A DNA stretch of 64,000 nucleotides from Taxillus chinensis (GCA_023512835.1 CM042086.1:1219799-1283798), one strand, 5' to 3'. Numbered from the stretch's first letter, positions 23,201-35,953 are shown. Numbers and translations are program-made. The notes: generated by a model not told the origin, from the letters alone.

Positions 23201-24990
23201 GGAGAAACTTAAAAAGAGCAAGGTGAAAGATTCACTGTCTAAACTTAAGGTAAAACAAAATTGCTTGCTTCTCTAGTTGTGTGTTGAGCATATACCCCGC
23301 ATTCATTTCTCCAACTTTTGCTTGCACAAGGTGATAAGGATACCATTGAAGCTTAGGTATGTTTTATTACAGGAAGAAGCAGAAAATTCTGCTCTGGCAA
23401 AAATTCAGCAGGCCCTTATGGATGGAAAGCCTGCAAGAACAGTAATTTTAACAGATTTTGAAAAAGATGCAATAAAGCATCTGTGTCTGCTTACTATGAA
23501 ACCTGTCATATATGTGGCTAATGTAGCAGAATCTGACTTGGTTGAGCCTACAAAAAATCCTTATGTCAAGGAAGTAATGAATCTCGCCTCTGACCTTCAT
23601 TCTGGAACAGTGACGATCTCTGCTCAGGTGTAGTAATCTTTTAAAAGAAGCTTTTACGGTTCATCTAGTACCAAAGAATGTGTCTCTAATACACACACAC
23701 ACACACATATATATATTAAACGTTTTTTGTTTAGGGCACTGAAAAGAATGTGTTTTCTTTTATTTTGTACAATGTTTCTGATGTAGGGTTCATTTTTTGC
23801 ATCATAAAACTCTCACCTTATTTGTGTTCGACTGCTCTTGATCATAAAAGCTAGCAACTGGCCTAAATTTATACTCCTTTCATTCCTTTGGGCAGGTTGA
23901 ATCCGAGCTCTCTGAGCTTCCATCTGAAGAAAGAATGGAATTTTTAAATTCTCTGGGTGCCGATGAAAGTGGCCTTGGAAATCTTATTAGGGCAACATAT
24001 GGCCTTCTGGGCTTGCGTACATACTTTACATCGGGAGAGAAGGTTGAAATAATTTTTTAATTTATCCTTTTGTTTATAAGATCTGTTTTCGTACCAAATA
24101 ACTATTATTTCTATCTTTTGGACAGGAAACAAAAGCATGGACCATACTTGCAGGTTGTTTTCGTGGCTGTATCACATTGCATTAGATGACGTCTTTTGGT
24201 TCTTCAAAAGTCAATAATGATGTGCTTTTTAACCTGGAAATGGCAAATTATAAGAATTTTTTTACTGATAACTGTGAACAAAAGTTCTAGCCATGCTGAA
24301 CGTATTTGGAGTGGCTATGACAGTGCAATATATAACTTTTCATTTATTATTATTATAACAGCCAAATTGTCTGTTTTTATGCACTTATTATAGGTACAAC
24401 TGCACCTCAGGCGGCTGGAGTTATTCACTCTGATTTTGAGAAAGGTTTCATTCGAGCTGAGACGGTAAGCATCACAGGGAGAAACTTCAAGTATCTTTAT
24501 TCTTTTTGTTGCATGTTTCTGCTGTTTTATCTTATATATGAATTTAAAGTAATGAGTAACTGCAGCTCATAGGTTTTCAATTAGGCGTGAGTTATGCCAG
24601 TAATTTCTTTATGTACAACTGTAGTCTAGGAAATGTTTATATTATGTGCCATCCTATGCACATCTCATATCTGGCCTACTGCTGAATATGTTTGTTGATT
24701 TTACCAGGTAGCTTATGATGATTTTGTTGCTGCTGGTTCACTTGCAGCTGCAAGAGTAAAAGGGCTCGTGAGTTGTTGATTACTCATTTCTGTGTAGTAT
24801 ACATTTTGCCGTATTTTATTGCAAACATAAGTATCCAATTGTCTATTGTGATATGAAAATGGTCAAGCTGATTTTTAAAGTTTTAACAACCCCCTACCCG
24901 CCACCCCCACCCCACTTGCAGTTAAGATCCGAGGGGAAAGATTATGTTGTACAAGAAGGAGACGTAATGCTGTTTCGTTTTAACGTTTGA
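20234..24990 (+). CDS. YchF/EngD-type P-loop NTPase, organelle-targeted, complete
   Basis: Eleven exons: 20234-20455, 21842-22030, 22129-22182, 22872-22982, 23187-23249, 23373-23627, 23896-24042, 24126-24153, 24394-24464, 24708-24767, 24922-24990. All are GT/AG, the reading frame is continuous, and the product is 422 aa. Residues 1-52 lack acidic residues and are Arg/Ser/Lys-rich, like a plastid or mitochondrial transit peptide. G1 is GLPNVGKS (61-68), switch region FCTIEPNVG (87-95), G3 DIAGLVKG (125-132), and the G4 position is NVAE (263-266) rather than NKxD, the YchF/OLA1 signature for ATP preference. A coiled-coil-like insert ([15 protein letters not shown]) starts at about 193 and a TGS-type C-terminus ([30 protein letters not shown]) ends in MLFRFNV. 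It matches the Arabidopsis EngD-2 class by length and presequence; cytosolic OLA1 lacks the presequence. YchF proteins bind ribosomes and act in translation/stress responses. No damage seen. Confidence 0.95.
23690..23716. repeat. (AC)n(AT)n microsatellite in intron 6 of the GTPase gene
   Basis: An (AC) run passes directly into an (AT) run; likely length-polymorphic. Confidence 0.85.
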
Positions 24991-27245
24991 TCTTAATCTT
25001 ATTGAACCCGAACCCTTCATGTTACAATACGTGCGTTGGAGATATCCAGATGATGTGAAGCTGTGTTCAATTGTCATGGGATCTGATGGGTAAATTCTAC
25101 CTTTTGTTGTGAGGAAAGTCCTCAATTTTTGGTGGTAGTGTAATTTGATTCATTTATCATTGTACAACAAGTCAATTTCAGGAAATAGGACAAAGTTAAG
25201 TGAAACATGATAGGGCAACATTGCAAAGTTACCCATGTAATAACAAATTAGGAGATGAGAAAGATGTCCTTGTCAGCAAGTACAGCATCAGATTTTTCCT
25301 TTGCTTCCAAGGACAAACCTTTGCTGTTTTTTCTCTTGGAAATCAATCTACATCCTTAGCAAGTTCAAATGTCATACGGCAAAGCATTATCCTAGGGGCA
25401 CTCACAGTGTCATAACTAATTGATTCAATAATTTTTTTTATGTGGAGTAATATTAATTATAAATTTGATTTGAAATATGAGCCTTGATTAAAAACTTATT
25501 AAATATCAAATTTAATTAGTTAGTATGTGAAAGTTTGATATTTAATAAAATATCATTCTATGCATTCAAATATTTAAAGGTTCCATTTGTTTCATGGAAA
25601 AATGAGTTTCATTTGAAAAATAATTTCCTAAAAACCAAATTTTTGGAAAATGGAATTCTTGTTTTTTTATATTATAAAATTTTAGGAAAACATTTTAAAC
25701 TATTTTTTTAAAGATGAAGAAAAATATTTTAGAGAGCTCTCAAAATGACTTTCTTATCTTAGATCTGGAAATCATTTTCTATAAAATACATTTTTGAATT
25801 GATTTTTCATTAACAAATTTTTGAGTTTAATCAAACACCTGAAAAGGGAGTAATTGTTTTGAGGAGCTTATTGTTAAATGAAATAAATTGAGCTTAAAGC
25901 ATCTCCAGATTTTACATGAGGAGTTTTTCACATGTAAAAGTTATTTTTCAACTTGTATTCTGATACTAGTAGTCAAATTATTTTTATTTTATTTTTATTA
26001 AAATAGGGTTTGTAAATTTAAATCTATTTTCGTTACCCGTCTCCATCCTCACCCATTGCCTCCTCCTCCACCGTCAGACTCTAGCTGTCTCCATCCTCCC
26101 CCAAATCACGCTTCGCCTCTCCTGCAACCCCCAACAACAAGTGGTTTAGTCAAAGGCTCCATTAAAAATCTAAATGTGAGAAATAAAAAAACCAAAACCC
26201 ATATGATGTTCACCTGGGGAAGATTTATGCCTTTTGGAGCAGGAAAAGGTGTCACGAGCCTAGGTTTTCTAACTTCTACGTCGGGTCTGGTGAAGATGTG
26301 ATATATCAGAAAGATACAAAAAGCAATAAGAGTCTAAGCATGGGCTGGCACATTGCCCACGTGGTGAATAATACGCTGGACTTTCAATTCAATTGGAGAA
26401 ACATGGAGTTGAACGGGCTATTTTAGCTTTGTCTCCAATGGTTATCAAAGTCAGCCAGAAGCTTGAAGATAATAAATTCAAAACAACAAAAATAGAATAA
26501 AAGAGAATAAATCTCGAACAAAGGAGAAAAAATCTAAAATATAATAGAAGATGTCATAATAGCATAAAAGCTGCCCGAACTTATCGAGAAAGCCTATAAC
26601 AAAAAAATACGGTGAAGGCATAACAGGGGGAAATAAAAAAACCAACTCTGAAATTAAATCTTACCAATATAATATTTAATCATATTTGTCCTTCAAGACA
26701 GCAATTGCATTGAAATGCCTTGAGATCCTCTTTGTGACACCAATAACCAATGTCTTCATGTAAAAAAATAGAACAGATAATGCTAATTGCCTGCAGAGAA
26801 ATCCCATGAAAAAATACAACAAATGCATAATAGGAAAAAAAATAAGAATAATCACCATTAATGGACATAAGCAAAAAAAATCATGCCAAAGAGGCTTCCA
26901 CGACCAAGAAATTAGCCTTGCCTTGATAAGCAGACTAGATGTCTCTCATGAGTATTGGAATTACATATTTTTCAGGAAAAAAAACTTGAAGTCTTTAATA
27001 AAAATTCCAATACTAAAATTATAAAATATTTGAAGTCTTCAACAACAAAAAAATACTGGAATTACAAAAATAAAAAAAAACAACCTTGAAGTCTCGTATT
27101 GTTGTATTTGTTGTCGGTAAATCCACTTCAAGAAAGGTCTACACAAATAAACACAAAATAAACAAAGTAGTTGATACATTAATAAAATAAAGTAAAAAAT
27201 AATAAAACACATAAATTTGAATGAGAACTTACTTTTATCACAGAT
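24991..27245. other. 3' flank of the GTPase gene and AT-rich intergenic DNA
   Basis: The first few hundred bases presumably hold the 3' UTR; no polyadenylation site could be fixed. From about 25430 the DNA is AT-rich. A cct/ccg-rich patch lies at 26041-26130. No gene, RNA or transposon terminus was recognised. Confidence 0.45.
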
Positions 27246-27476
27246 TTTTCTTGAGGTCATAAAGTGATCCCACTCAATCCGAACCATGTAGGAGGATTTG
27301 AACAGTTCCAGTTTTTAATGATGCTCTATGAGGTTCAATAACCCTACCACTAACACTAAAAGTAGCTTCCAAAGACACTCTACTTATGGGAATAGCTAAA
27401 ATATCCTTTGTCATTTTAGATAAAATACGATACTTCAAAGCATTACCATTCCAAAGCATCAAAATCAACATCCATA
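27246..27476 (-). pseudogene. hAT transposase C-terminal (dimerisation) fragment
   Basis: Minus-strand translation contains NALKYRILSKMTKDILAIPI followed by SRVSLEATFSVSGRVIEPHR and ASLKTGTVQILLHGSDW. This is the hAT C-terminal dimerisation block (..YP.L..MA.DILAIP.STVASES.FS.GGRV....R..L....VEAL.C..DW). Only this block is present and it is independent of the hAT copy at 29390/54366. Confidence 0.85.
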
Positions 27477-29110
27477 GTTATTTGATAGCACGTTTTTGTC
27501 GCACTAGCGCTCTCAAAATAATATTTATAAATCTAACTAACCTGTAGAAAGGTAAGTCAGGGTTGATCTCACAGAGGCACGGTTGGAAATCTATAACTTA
27601 ATTGCGCTCCTATTGTTTAAGCAAATAATGGTTGAGAAATTAAATAAATAAATTAAAATAATAAATTAAAATAAATAAAATAAAACAATCCTAGAGAAAA
27701 GGGAAAATGAGGGAGTTCGATTAATTATTTTTATTAATTCTTTAACATGTGAAGGTGGTAGATCATAATGTAACTGCTAATTGCTTTCACGCGAATAACA
27801 TCATGCCTAACCCTAACAGCGGCCTACTCTCGTGACCTGCTGAAATAAGATCGAACCCATTAATAAGTGATCAACCATGATTCCTCCTAGGATCACAAAC
27901 TACTCTCGTGACACACAAGTCTTAAGTCTCATTCTATAGTTCCGATAATCAAGGTTTACCTTTTGGTCTTTCCCCCAATTATCCAAGACATGTAATAGGT
28001 TTGCGACGTCCAAACATGGATTCAATTAATAGAATGAAATCGTTCATGCAAAAGAGATAAGAAATAATGAATTAAAACTCATATAATCAAAAAATTGGGA
28101 TTGGGCTGCCCCTAATCCCTAGGAAGAACGGATTACCTCATGAAAATTTGAATAAACATATTTATATATAAAATCACAAAATTAGGATTACAAATGGAGA
28201 AAAGAAGATGAACCAACTTGTCATGAAAATATACAAACGATCCTCTCCCAAAATCAATGTGTTTTTTTTTTCCAAAATCACTTAAAAGTTATTCAAAATC
28301 AAAAGAGAATTCTAAAATCAAAACTAGGGCTCTTGAGCCTCCAATAATGGCTCCTCAATGGTTTAGAATTTTTAACTCTAACCTAAATATGGCCCTTATA
28401 TACTTCCCAAATTATTACATTAAAATAATTAAGAAAAATACATAAAATAAAAAAAAATAAGAAATGTCGTCGACACATGCCATGGCCACCAGAAACCCGC
28501 AGCCATGGCGACGGTACACTAGATATTTATGAAGGATGGCAACGATTTATTATACGGCCATGGAGAGAACTTCGACCGGAACATGATTTGTGTGGCCATG
28601 GCATGTAGAATAAAATGATTAAAAATAATTTGATTAAAAATCATGATTTATTACCCTACTGATGTATTAACTTTTCTCTAATATGTGATTTGTTAAATTT
28701 TCTATTTAGAGATTAAAAATAGAGATTGGAGAGAGATTCTTCATATTTAAAGGATTACAACTCATCCTCCAACTATTTGTTATTTTATTGCTTAACATAT
28801 GTGCACTTTTGATTGGTTGTAATAAATGAAAGAGATAATAAAATAGCAAATACAAAATAAAAAAATAAAATAAAAATAAAGATAGAGATGTAGAATAAAA
28901 TATGAAAGATAAATAAAATATATCAAATAATATACTATTTATTCCCTAAAATAGAGATGGAGATTAGAGGAACTCCAACACACTCTCTATTATATACATG
29001 TAGAGAGCAAAATTTTAAATTTATACTTTAACATACTATTCACATAGCTCTCTATATCTAGAAAATGTTACAGTAACTCTCTACATTTGAAGAGTTACTG
29101 CTTATTATCT
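27477..29110. other. AT-rich repeat-like DNA, unclassified
   Basis: 27482-28630 has features seen in plant LTRs (cgtttttgtcgcactagcg and gggttgatctcacagaggc) but no paired ends or target duplication could be fixed. 28640-29104 is AT-rich with an inverted pair agtaactct/agagttact near 29072-29100, possibly a MITE end. No coding region. Confidence 0.35.
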
Positions 29111-29220
29111 ATAGGGGTATAAAACGGGTTGGCATGCCCCATGTTTTAAACGGATTGGGCAAAGCTCAGCCCGGCCTGGCCCGTAGGGATCCGCAGGGGC
29201 TTGCGGGCAGGCCTGCAATT
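29111..29220. mobile_element. Possible hAT left terminus
   Basis: taggggtataaaacggg followed by gc-rich cagcccggcctggcccg repeats resembles plant hAT ends. It lies about 180 bp before the hAT transposase fragment; the matching right end is uncertain (see 56340-56605). Confidence 0.4.
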
Positions 29221-29389
29221 TTTTTATTTTTTTAAAATTTAAAATTAATTAATATAATTAAATTGAACTAATATTATTTTATTTTTGTTTTACAATTGTT
29301 CGTATATTATTTTTTTTATTTTTGTTTTATAATTGATTGTATTTTTATTTGATAGCCAATTTATGTTTTAATACTTTTTTATTATAAAT

Positions 29390-29585
29390 TGCTTTAGGTT
29401 TATGTATGTGCCTTGTCCACACACAGGAGAGGTACTTTGTGAAAATTTAATAAGCTGTTTGTTGGATTGGAATATTGATAGCAAATTGTCTACTTTTACC
29501 ATTGACAATTGCTCAACTAATGATGTAATGGTAAATCTTATTCTTGATAAATTAAGTACCAACACACTTTTTTTGGGAGGGTCAT
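29390..29585 (+). pseudogene. hAT transposase, upstream part, cut by the chromovirus
   Basis: An open frame runs YVPCPHTGEVLCENLISCLL to TIDNCSTNDVMVNLILDKL and stops at GGS. These are part of the RICESLEEPER-type catalytic domain (DNCSTND holds the second catalytic Asp region). The BED zinc finger and first third are missing. The frame continues exactly at 54366 after the insertion, with the 5-bp target gtcat counted once. Confidence 0.88.
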
Positions 29586-31957
29586 TGTAAAGACTCGTAT
29601 TCGGGTAGTCTTGAGAGATAGACATTCTATGAGAATATAACTATCTGGACGGTAGTGTAGCCGTCGATGTGAGCACTTTGACTGTACTTGGGCCCGATTC
29701 CGAGTCGGGCCCCCATTTGACCCGATTGTTGACTTTTCGGGGTTTATTGGTTGACTTTGCATTTGAGCGGTCATTTGAGTGTAATAATATCTGTTTAGTG
29801 TTGTGCTCGTCATTTCGAGCGTTTTGACTGTAGTTTGACTCAATTGGAGTTCAGGGCCTTGGAGGTCAAATTTTGTGTTGGGAGGTCAATTATTGACTGG
29901 GTCAATGGTTGACTAGGTCAGTTGACTGGCAGAAATATAAATAGCAGAAAAAAAAGAAAAGGAAGAAGCTTTCACTTTACGTTTCACGTTTGTGCGTTGA
30001 GAGAGAGAGCTTGGAGGCCTTGGTGATTTAGGGCGATTTGGGTTCGTGGAGCTCAAAGATTTACTTCAAGTAAGTGTCCTTGAACTTCTTATCTTGATTC
30101 TATGCTTGGTATGCACGAATTTATCATGATTTATGAAATTGAGCATGAACCCTAGAATTTAGGGAAAACCAATTTTGGGTTAGATCTAATGATTTAGCAT
30201 AAGATTTGTGGTTAAGAACTATTTTATATCATTGTGGATATATGTTTCTGTGATTTTGGGGTTGATTAATTGTGTTTTTCATGAGGGTTGATAAGTCAAC
30301 CATGAAATTCTGGGTTTAGATCTAGATTTCTGGAAATCTGGAATTTTATACGTGTTTCTGTTGTTTCTGCGCGATTTAGAGGCGTTCTGAACGCATTTTA
30401 AGGTAAATATCGCAGTCTGTTGCGTAGAATGCGTATTTGTGCGTGTCTGGGGGTTGCTGGGTTGATTCCAGATGAAGAACAGGCAAAAACGACGATGAAC
30501 AGTACCCTGGGCGCGTTACTGGGTCGAACTAACGAAAATCTGAAGTTCTAGGTCGTAGTTCGTAGGTCGAAGGTTCGTAGTTCATAGGGTCCTAGTTCGT
30601 AGACCCTTAGTTCGAAGGTTCGTAGTTCGTAGGGTCGTAGTCCGAAGGTCGAAGATCGTAGCCTCGCTTCGAGTCTTCGAGGCGCGCTGCAGCTCCGCAC
30701 TCTGCAGCTACGAGTCACCGTTCCGTAGCTACGAGGCGTAGGTTCTGGGCTATGAGTCGCAACTCCAACAGTGTAACTGGACATTGGACAACACTGGACT
30801 GGACCTATTTACATCGTAACTTATACTATGTAAATAACGAAATACCCCCCATTTGGATTCAAAGAAAAATACTAGAAAAATTAATTCCCACTATTTCAAA
30901 ATGTGAAAATTGGGTTTTAGTGTAAAATCTCGGAAAAACCCAAAAGTTCGTAGTGGTGAATTTTTGGAAAGTGGGGTTAGACATCTTAGAAAAATCCCCA
31001 AAAATCAGATTATCTTATTTATGATATGGGAACCCAATGCCGGGACTTTTAATTTCAAGAAAATAGCTGCTATGGGTACTTCCTTCATAAATCAAGGATT
31101 GAGGATTTACTTGTGAAGACCAGGCTACGGTTAAAAAGAAAGGTTGAGAATGACATACCATACTAATGTTAGTATGTTGGTGTGAGGTATTGGGGCATGG
31201 ACTCCGTGACTTGTTTGGGTTCTCACCGTGATGCACCGATGGTGCTATGTGGTTGACGTGGCAGGCATATGCACTGATGGCAGGCCTGTGTGGCGACTGT
31301 GGCTGGGCATATTGCGCTGTGGACAGGCTAAGGCCTGAGTTGAGCCATTGAGCTCGTGGAGCTAGGGCTGAGTGCCCTGAACTGGGATCCCATGGAGGAT
31401 CGTGGACAAGTTGTCTTGTGTGAGCAAGCTAAGTCCTGATGTTTGTTTGCAGGCTGAGTCCTGAGGATTGTGCACACTACACGGTGCACGAGTACACTGA
31501 GCATATAGTATAGACTTATATGTGTTGCATAATGTGGAGTTTTAGGGTCACTTACTGAGCTTGTCGCTCACCCCTACTTGTTGTTTACCCCTTTTCAGGT
31601 GTGACCCGAGACTAGTGGAGGACTTACTTCCACGAGGACGCCCACTACCCTGATGTATGATACAGTTATATTCTGTATTATTTTATGTGATATCCCTGAC
31701 ATGGGTCCGTGGACAGTTGTATTTGCATACTGTATGATGTGATGTCTGTATGACTGTTTGACTCATTGTATGCATGATGATATATGAGAAAGTACAGGAT
31801 TACCCTTGATGTATGACTGCACAGGGTTGCATGTTCGAGACAGCACCCGCGGTGTAGTCTCCATTGGTGCTAGTCACCAACCCCTTGACCTATCGGGTGC
31901 GTGCAAGGGGAAGTCATGTACCCGGTTCCGGGTTCCCTGGAATTCGGGGGCGTGACA
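29586..31957 (+). repeat. 5' LTR (A1), 2372 bp
   Basis: TGTAAAGACTCG..GGGGGCGTGACA, uninterrupted, so it serves as the reference for the damaged copies at 35095-39438 and 42619-54365. Only a handful of substitutions separate its first 150 bp from the 3' LTR. It contains a variable block of gtagttcgtagg-type repeats (about 30550-30700). Confidence 0.93.
29679..29944 (+). promoter_or_regulatory. LTR A promoter: TTGAC (W-box) cluster and TATA
   Basis: Nine TTGAC and three inverse GTCAA cores lie between 29679 and 29926, followed by TATA box tataaatag at 29936-29944. TTGAC(C/T) is the WRKY-binding W-box core. The same array is conserved in the LTRs at 35095 and 42619. Confidence 0.7.
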
Positions 31958-31960
31958 AGT

Positions 31961-31972
31961 TGGTATCAAAGC
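31961..31972 (+). other. Primer-binding site of element A
   Basis: tggtatcaaagc, three bases after the 5' LTR, matches the 3' end of initiator tRNA-Met (tggtatcagagc) with one mismatch. Confidence 0.85.
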
Positions 31973-32870
31973 ATGGTCTAGCGGACCTAGGTTAGTGAGG
32001 GGTGGTTAATTGATTCCATGTGACTTGGAAAACTGTAGGGAGGGCGCCTGATCAACGCAGTCCTTACAGGTATTCTAGGTTATGTTGGTGTCAGTTAGAT
32101 CATCCTAGGAGCATACATAGGGTGCATTGCTAGTGGTATGATTGTGTGCATATAGGGCACTAGATTGTCTTTGTGTGTGATGTGCTCGTATGTGGTGCCA
32201 GGATGGCACGTGGCCGTGAGAGCCAGGATTTGATTATGGTGTACCCTGAGGGGTGACACGATGCTATATGCATGGTTGTGGACCTACGAGTCGTGTGGTG
32301 TACCCTGATGGGGTGTAAGGACCCGTACCTCGAGTTAGTCACAGTTTTGCCTTCTGAGTAGAGTTTTTCTAGATTTTGACCTAGTGAATGGACTCCAATG
32401 AATTCACGTGCAAAAGGAAAGATGCTTAGAATGATGTCCTCTATCTACCACAGAAGTTTCAGGCCAAACGGACGTGTATGTGAGGTGCACGTGATATGGG
32501 TCCATTTCACGTGCAAGTGTGGTTGTCTTCTACATGATGCAAGGAGGCTAGGGGTGAAGTTTGAGCGCATTTAGAGTGCATTTGGAGTTGCACGTGAATT
32601 GAGGAATTCATGTGCAAATTGGCGTGCAGGCATGTTTTTGCATGGTTACCTTGGTTTTGTCATTCTAATCATCTTTTCTCAAAGGACCATATTGGAATTG
32701 TGAATATTTTGGTGTGTATGGATGTGGAAAGGTCATAGCTTGTTCCATTAAAACTACGTCGTTTTGATGCTGGGATTCACTTAATCAAAACTACGTCGTT
32801 TTGATGTTGTGTTGTCTATATAAGGATGAAGAGACTCCTTGTTCTAGGGTTAGGGTTCTTTTCAGCCGTC

Positions 32871-32923
<53 letters not shown>

Positions 32924-34177
32924 AGGAAGGAGTGCTTTTGCTTCGCCGGGAGCGTCGTGCGTGGGGAAGACAACGTCTAGCGTGGAAGCAAGAGCTGGAG
33001 AACGTTTTCAAGGTAGGGGTTCCGTGTCTTCCTAAATCCTCCTCCTGTCCTAGGGTTCTAAGGCGGATTATAGAGTTATACCTGTTTATATATATATGTA
33101 ATCCATATAGGTGTGATCTCCTATATGGATGTTGACCTTCAATGGCAGTTTTTGATGTATTCTAGTGTTGGATGGTGTGCATATTAAGTGTTCGATAAAA
33201 TACCTGTGAGACTCTGCATGTCAAATGTTTGATTTTATGCCTGATGGGCTGTGCGAACTAAGTGTTTGGTATTATGCCTGTGAAAGTGTGTATGCTATGT
33301 GTTTGGTTTAATGCCTGTGTGACCTTGTATGCTGTGCTTGTGGAACCCGGTGGCTGTGGAAGCCCGGGACTGGAAATGTTAGCCCGTGTGGCTAAGCCTA
33401 TATGGCCGTGGAAATGTTAGCCCGTGTGGCTAAGCCTATATGGCCGTGGAAATGTTAGCCTGTGTAGCTAAGCCTATATGGCCGTGGATATGTTAGCCTG
33501 TGTGGCTAAGCCTGAGTGGCTGTGGATATGTTAGCTTATATGGCTAAGCCTGTATGGCTATGGATAGGCGTGTGCCTTGTGAATGTGGAATACAACTTAT
33601 TTACATTTTATTGTCACTACACTGCACCTGTACACACTCATGCAGACGCTAGGAGCATGGGATGGGTTGGGGGAGACATGATCCCTACTGAGCTGTGGTT
33701 GCTCACCCCTCCCTCTATGTTGTGTTTTCTTTCAGGAACATACAGGCGTTAGGTGGATACACCAAGGTGGAAGACCATCTTCATTTTATTGTTTATTTCA
33801 GTAATATAATTTTATGATTTATGTAACCCCAGGGAGGGAAATGTACTAAGGGATTGAATTGTAGTAAGGAACATGGTTGTTTTGTGAACCTTTGATGTTT
33901 GGAATTAAATAAAGATGTGGCTTGTTTGATTTATTGTAATTGTTAGACTTGCTTGTGTGGCATCCAGTAATCCAACCCCGTTGCCCTCCGTGTGGGTGAA
34001 TGGGGAGTCACGTACCGGTTTCCCCGGGTCGGAAATCCGGGGCGTGACATGGGGGACATGATGCTATATGCATGGTATGGACCTACGGGTCGTGTGGTGA
34101 GAACCTACAAGTCGGTTGTGCCTTTGATGGCTGTTTGTGCTATTGATCGTTTGTTATTTGTTGCTGTGGCCAGTGTG
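31973..34177 (+). other. Leader region of element A, mostly occupied by solo LTR B
   Basis: About 340 bp of untranslated leader precede LTR B (32314-34049), and about 130 bp follow before the gag ATG. No other feature was seen. Confidence 0.6.
32314..34049 (+). mobile_element. Solo LTR B, 1736 bp
   Basis: TGTAAGGACCCG..GGGGCGTGACA, flanked by tgggg at 32309-32313 and 34050-34054. Inside: G-box cluster (four CACGTG, 32405-32600), a duplicated element acgtcgttttga before TATA (ctatataagg, 32816), an (AG)n run (about 32873-32920) just downstream, and about five 38-bp units built on ttagcccgtgtggctaagcc (33375-33560). No coding region. A related reversed copy is at 48488-50250. Confidence 0.92.
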
Positions 34178-35094
34178 ATGGCACCACCGAGGAGAGCTGT
34201 CCGAGGCCAAGGCCCGGCAGAGGAGCCCACGATAGAGTCGGGGTACCAGGGGCAACAGAGCCCACAACAGAGATCGTCAGCTCCGTTGTGGGACCTGATT
34301 TGGCTCAGGTGTTGATTCAGTTACAGGAGGCCATGCAGGGTATGCAGGGCTCGATGAGGGATATGGCTAGAGAGGTGGATGAGCTGAAGAGGCAACAACA
34401 GCCTCAGCAGCAGGAGGCAAGAGTGGTGCAGGATGTGCACCAGCAGGAGGTCATGGTAGAGCCAGCACGACGAGGGATGGACTGGGCTACGCAGTTTTTG
34501 AAACACGCACCCAGGACTTTTGAGGCTGGTTCGCGGCCAGAGGTCGCTGAGGACTGGATAAGGTGGACAGAGGATAGCTTTGATATGATCGGGGTGCCAG
34601 ATGAGGAGAGAGTGCGCGTGGCAACACACTATCTGTTGGGTATCCCACGCAGGTGGTGGGAATCCACTAGAGCTATCCATGGCAGTCAGATGAGCTGGAG
34701 AGAGTTTATTGAGCGCTTCTTTGGGGAGTATTTTCCCAGCTCGTTGCAGTATGCTTGACGTAAAGAGTATTATGAGCTTGTGCAGGGTAACATGACTGTG
34801 GGGGAGTATGTGCAGGCCTTCACAGATTTGGGGCGGTTTGCTCTGGAGGCTTGGGAAAAGGAAGGCCGGAAGACGCAGGACTTCATTCAGGGCTTGAGGC
34901 CATCTTTGAAAAGACAGCTGGAACCGATGCAGTTGACCAGCTACCGGGAGGCGGTCGACAAGGCACTCATTATTGAGCGAGGTCAGGATCAAGCGAGAGC
35001 CTAGAGGCCGGGCGGTTCGGCAGGTCCGAGCAAGAAGAGGCAGAGTGGGGAGAGCAGTGCTGCTCAGCCTGAGAGGAGGCAAGTGCATAGGGAA
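34178..35094 (+). pseudogene. gag of element A (degenerate)
   Basis: Starts MAPPRRAVRGQG, a Q-rich leader (QGQQSPQQR, KRQQQPQQQEA), then after a frameshift near 34280 the retrotransposon gag domain: WATQFLKHAPRTFEAG, WIRWTEDSFDMIGVPDEERV, YLLGIPRRWWEST, WREFIERFFGEYFPSS, then a stop TGA at 34756, YYELVQGNMTVGEYVQAF, IQGLRPSLKRQLEPM and a stop TAG at 35002. The CCHC zinc knuckle and the protease expected next are missing: the frame is cut at 35094 by LTR copy A2. Capsid protein of the element; nonfunctional here. Confidence 0.9.
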
Positions 35095-35953
35095 TGTAAA
35101 GACTCGTATTTGGGTAGTTTTGAGAGATAGTCATTCTATGGGAATGTAACTATCTGGACGGTAGTGTAGCCGTCGATGTGAGCATTTTGACTGTACTTGG
35201 GCCCGATTTCGAGTCGGGGCCCCGTTTGACCCGATTATTGACTTTTCGGGGTTTATTGGTTGACTTTGCGTTTGAGCAGTCATTTGAGTGTGATAATATC
35301 TGAACAATGTTGTGCTCGTCATTTCGAGCGTTTTGACAGTAATTTGACTCAATTTGGAGTCCGTGACCTCGGGAGGTCAATTATTGCGTTCAGGTCAATT
35401 ATTGCTGGGAGGCCAATTATTGGCAACAGTATATATATAATTAAGAACTGCCTTATCTCTTTAATTGCCAATTATTGGTGCGTGTGTGTTTGAGCGAGAG
35501 AGAGAGAGAGAGAGAGAGAAGGTGAAGAGCGTGAAGAGCTTTCTTGGCGATTTTGGGGCGATTGGAGCTCGTGGATCGCAATAAACCTTTCCAGGTAGGT
35601 GTCCTTAACTGTCTTATCTCGATCCTATCTTTGAATATGTGATCTGTGGTTGTATGAGTGTGTATTTTATGAGGGTTGAGAAGTCAACCATGGAGGTCTA
35701 GATTTAGATCTAGATGAATATATGATTTGTGTGTATTTCTGCTGTTATCGTGCGAATTGGAGGCATTTAGGACGCGTTTTGAGCGTGCGAATTGCTGTTA
35801 TCATGTGTTTATGAGCGTCTGGGGGTCACTGGGTTGCTTCCAGACGAAGAACAGGCCAAAAACGACGATGAACAGTACCCTGGGCGAGTGTTAGGGTCGC
35901 CGGACCAGTCAGCAGCTTCGTAGTCAGTAGCTATGGAGTCAGCAGCTGTGGAG

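Noticed and set aside
20234..24990. Naming the GTPase as cytosolic OLA1
   Set aside because: It has a 52-residue basic presequence and EngD-2-like length; OLA1 begins directly at the G domain.
26056..26301. 81-aa Pro/Ser-rich plus-strand ORF
   Set aside because: Low-complexity, no conserved domain, no splice or promoter context.
34321..35088. 255-aa minus-strand ORF
   Set aside because: Antisense shadow of the gag pseudogene; no stops because of gag base composition.
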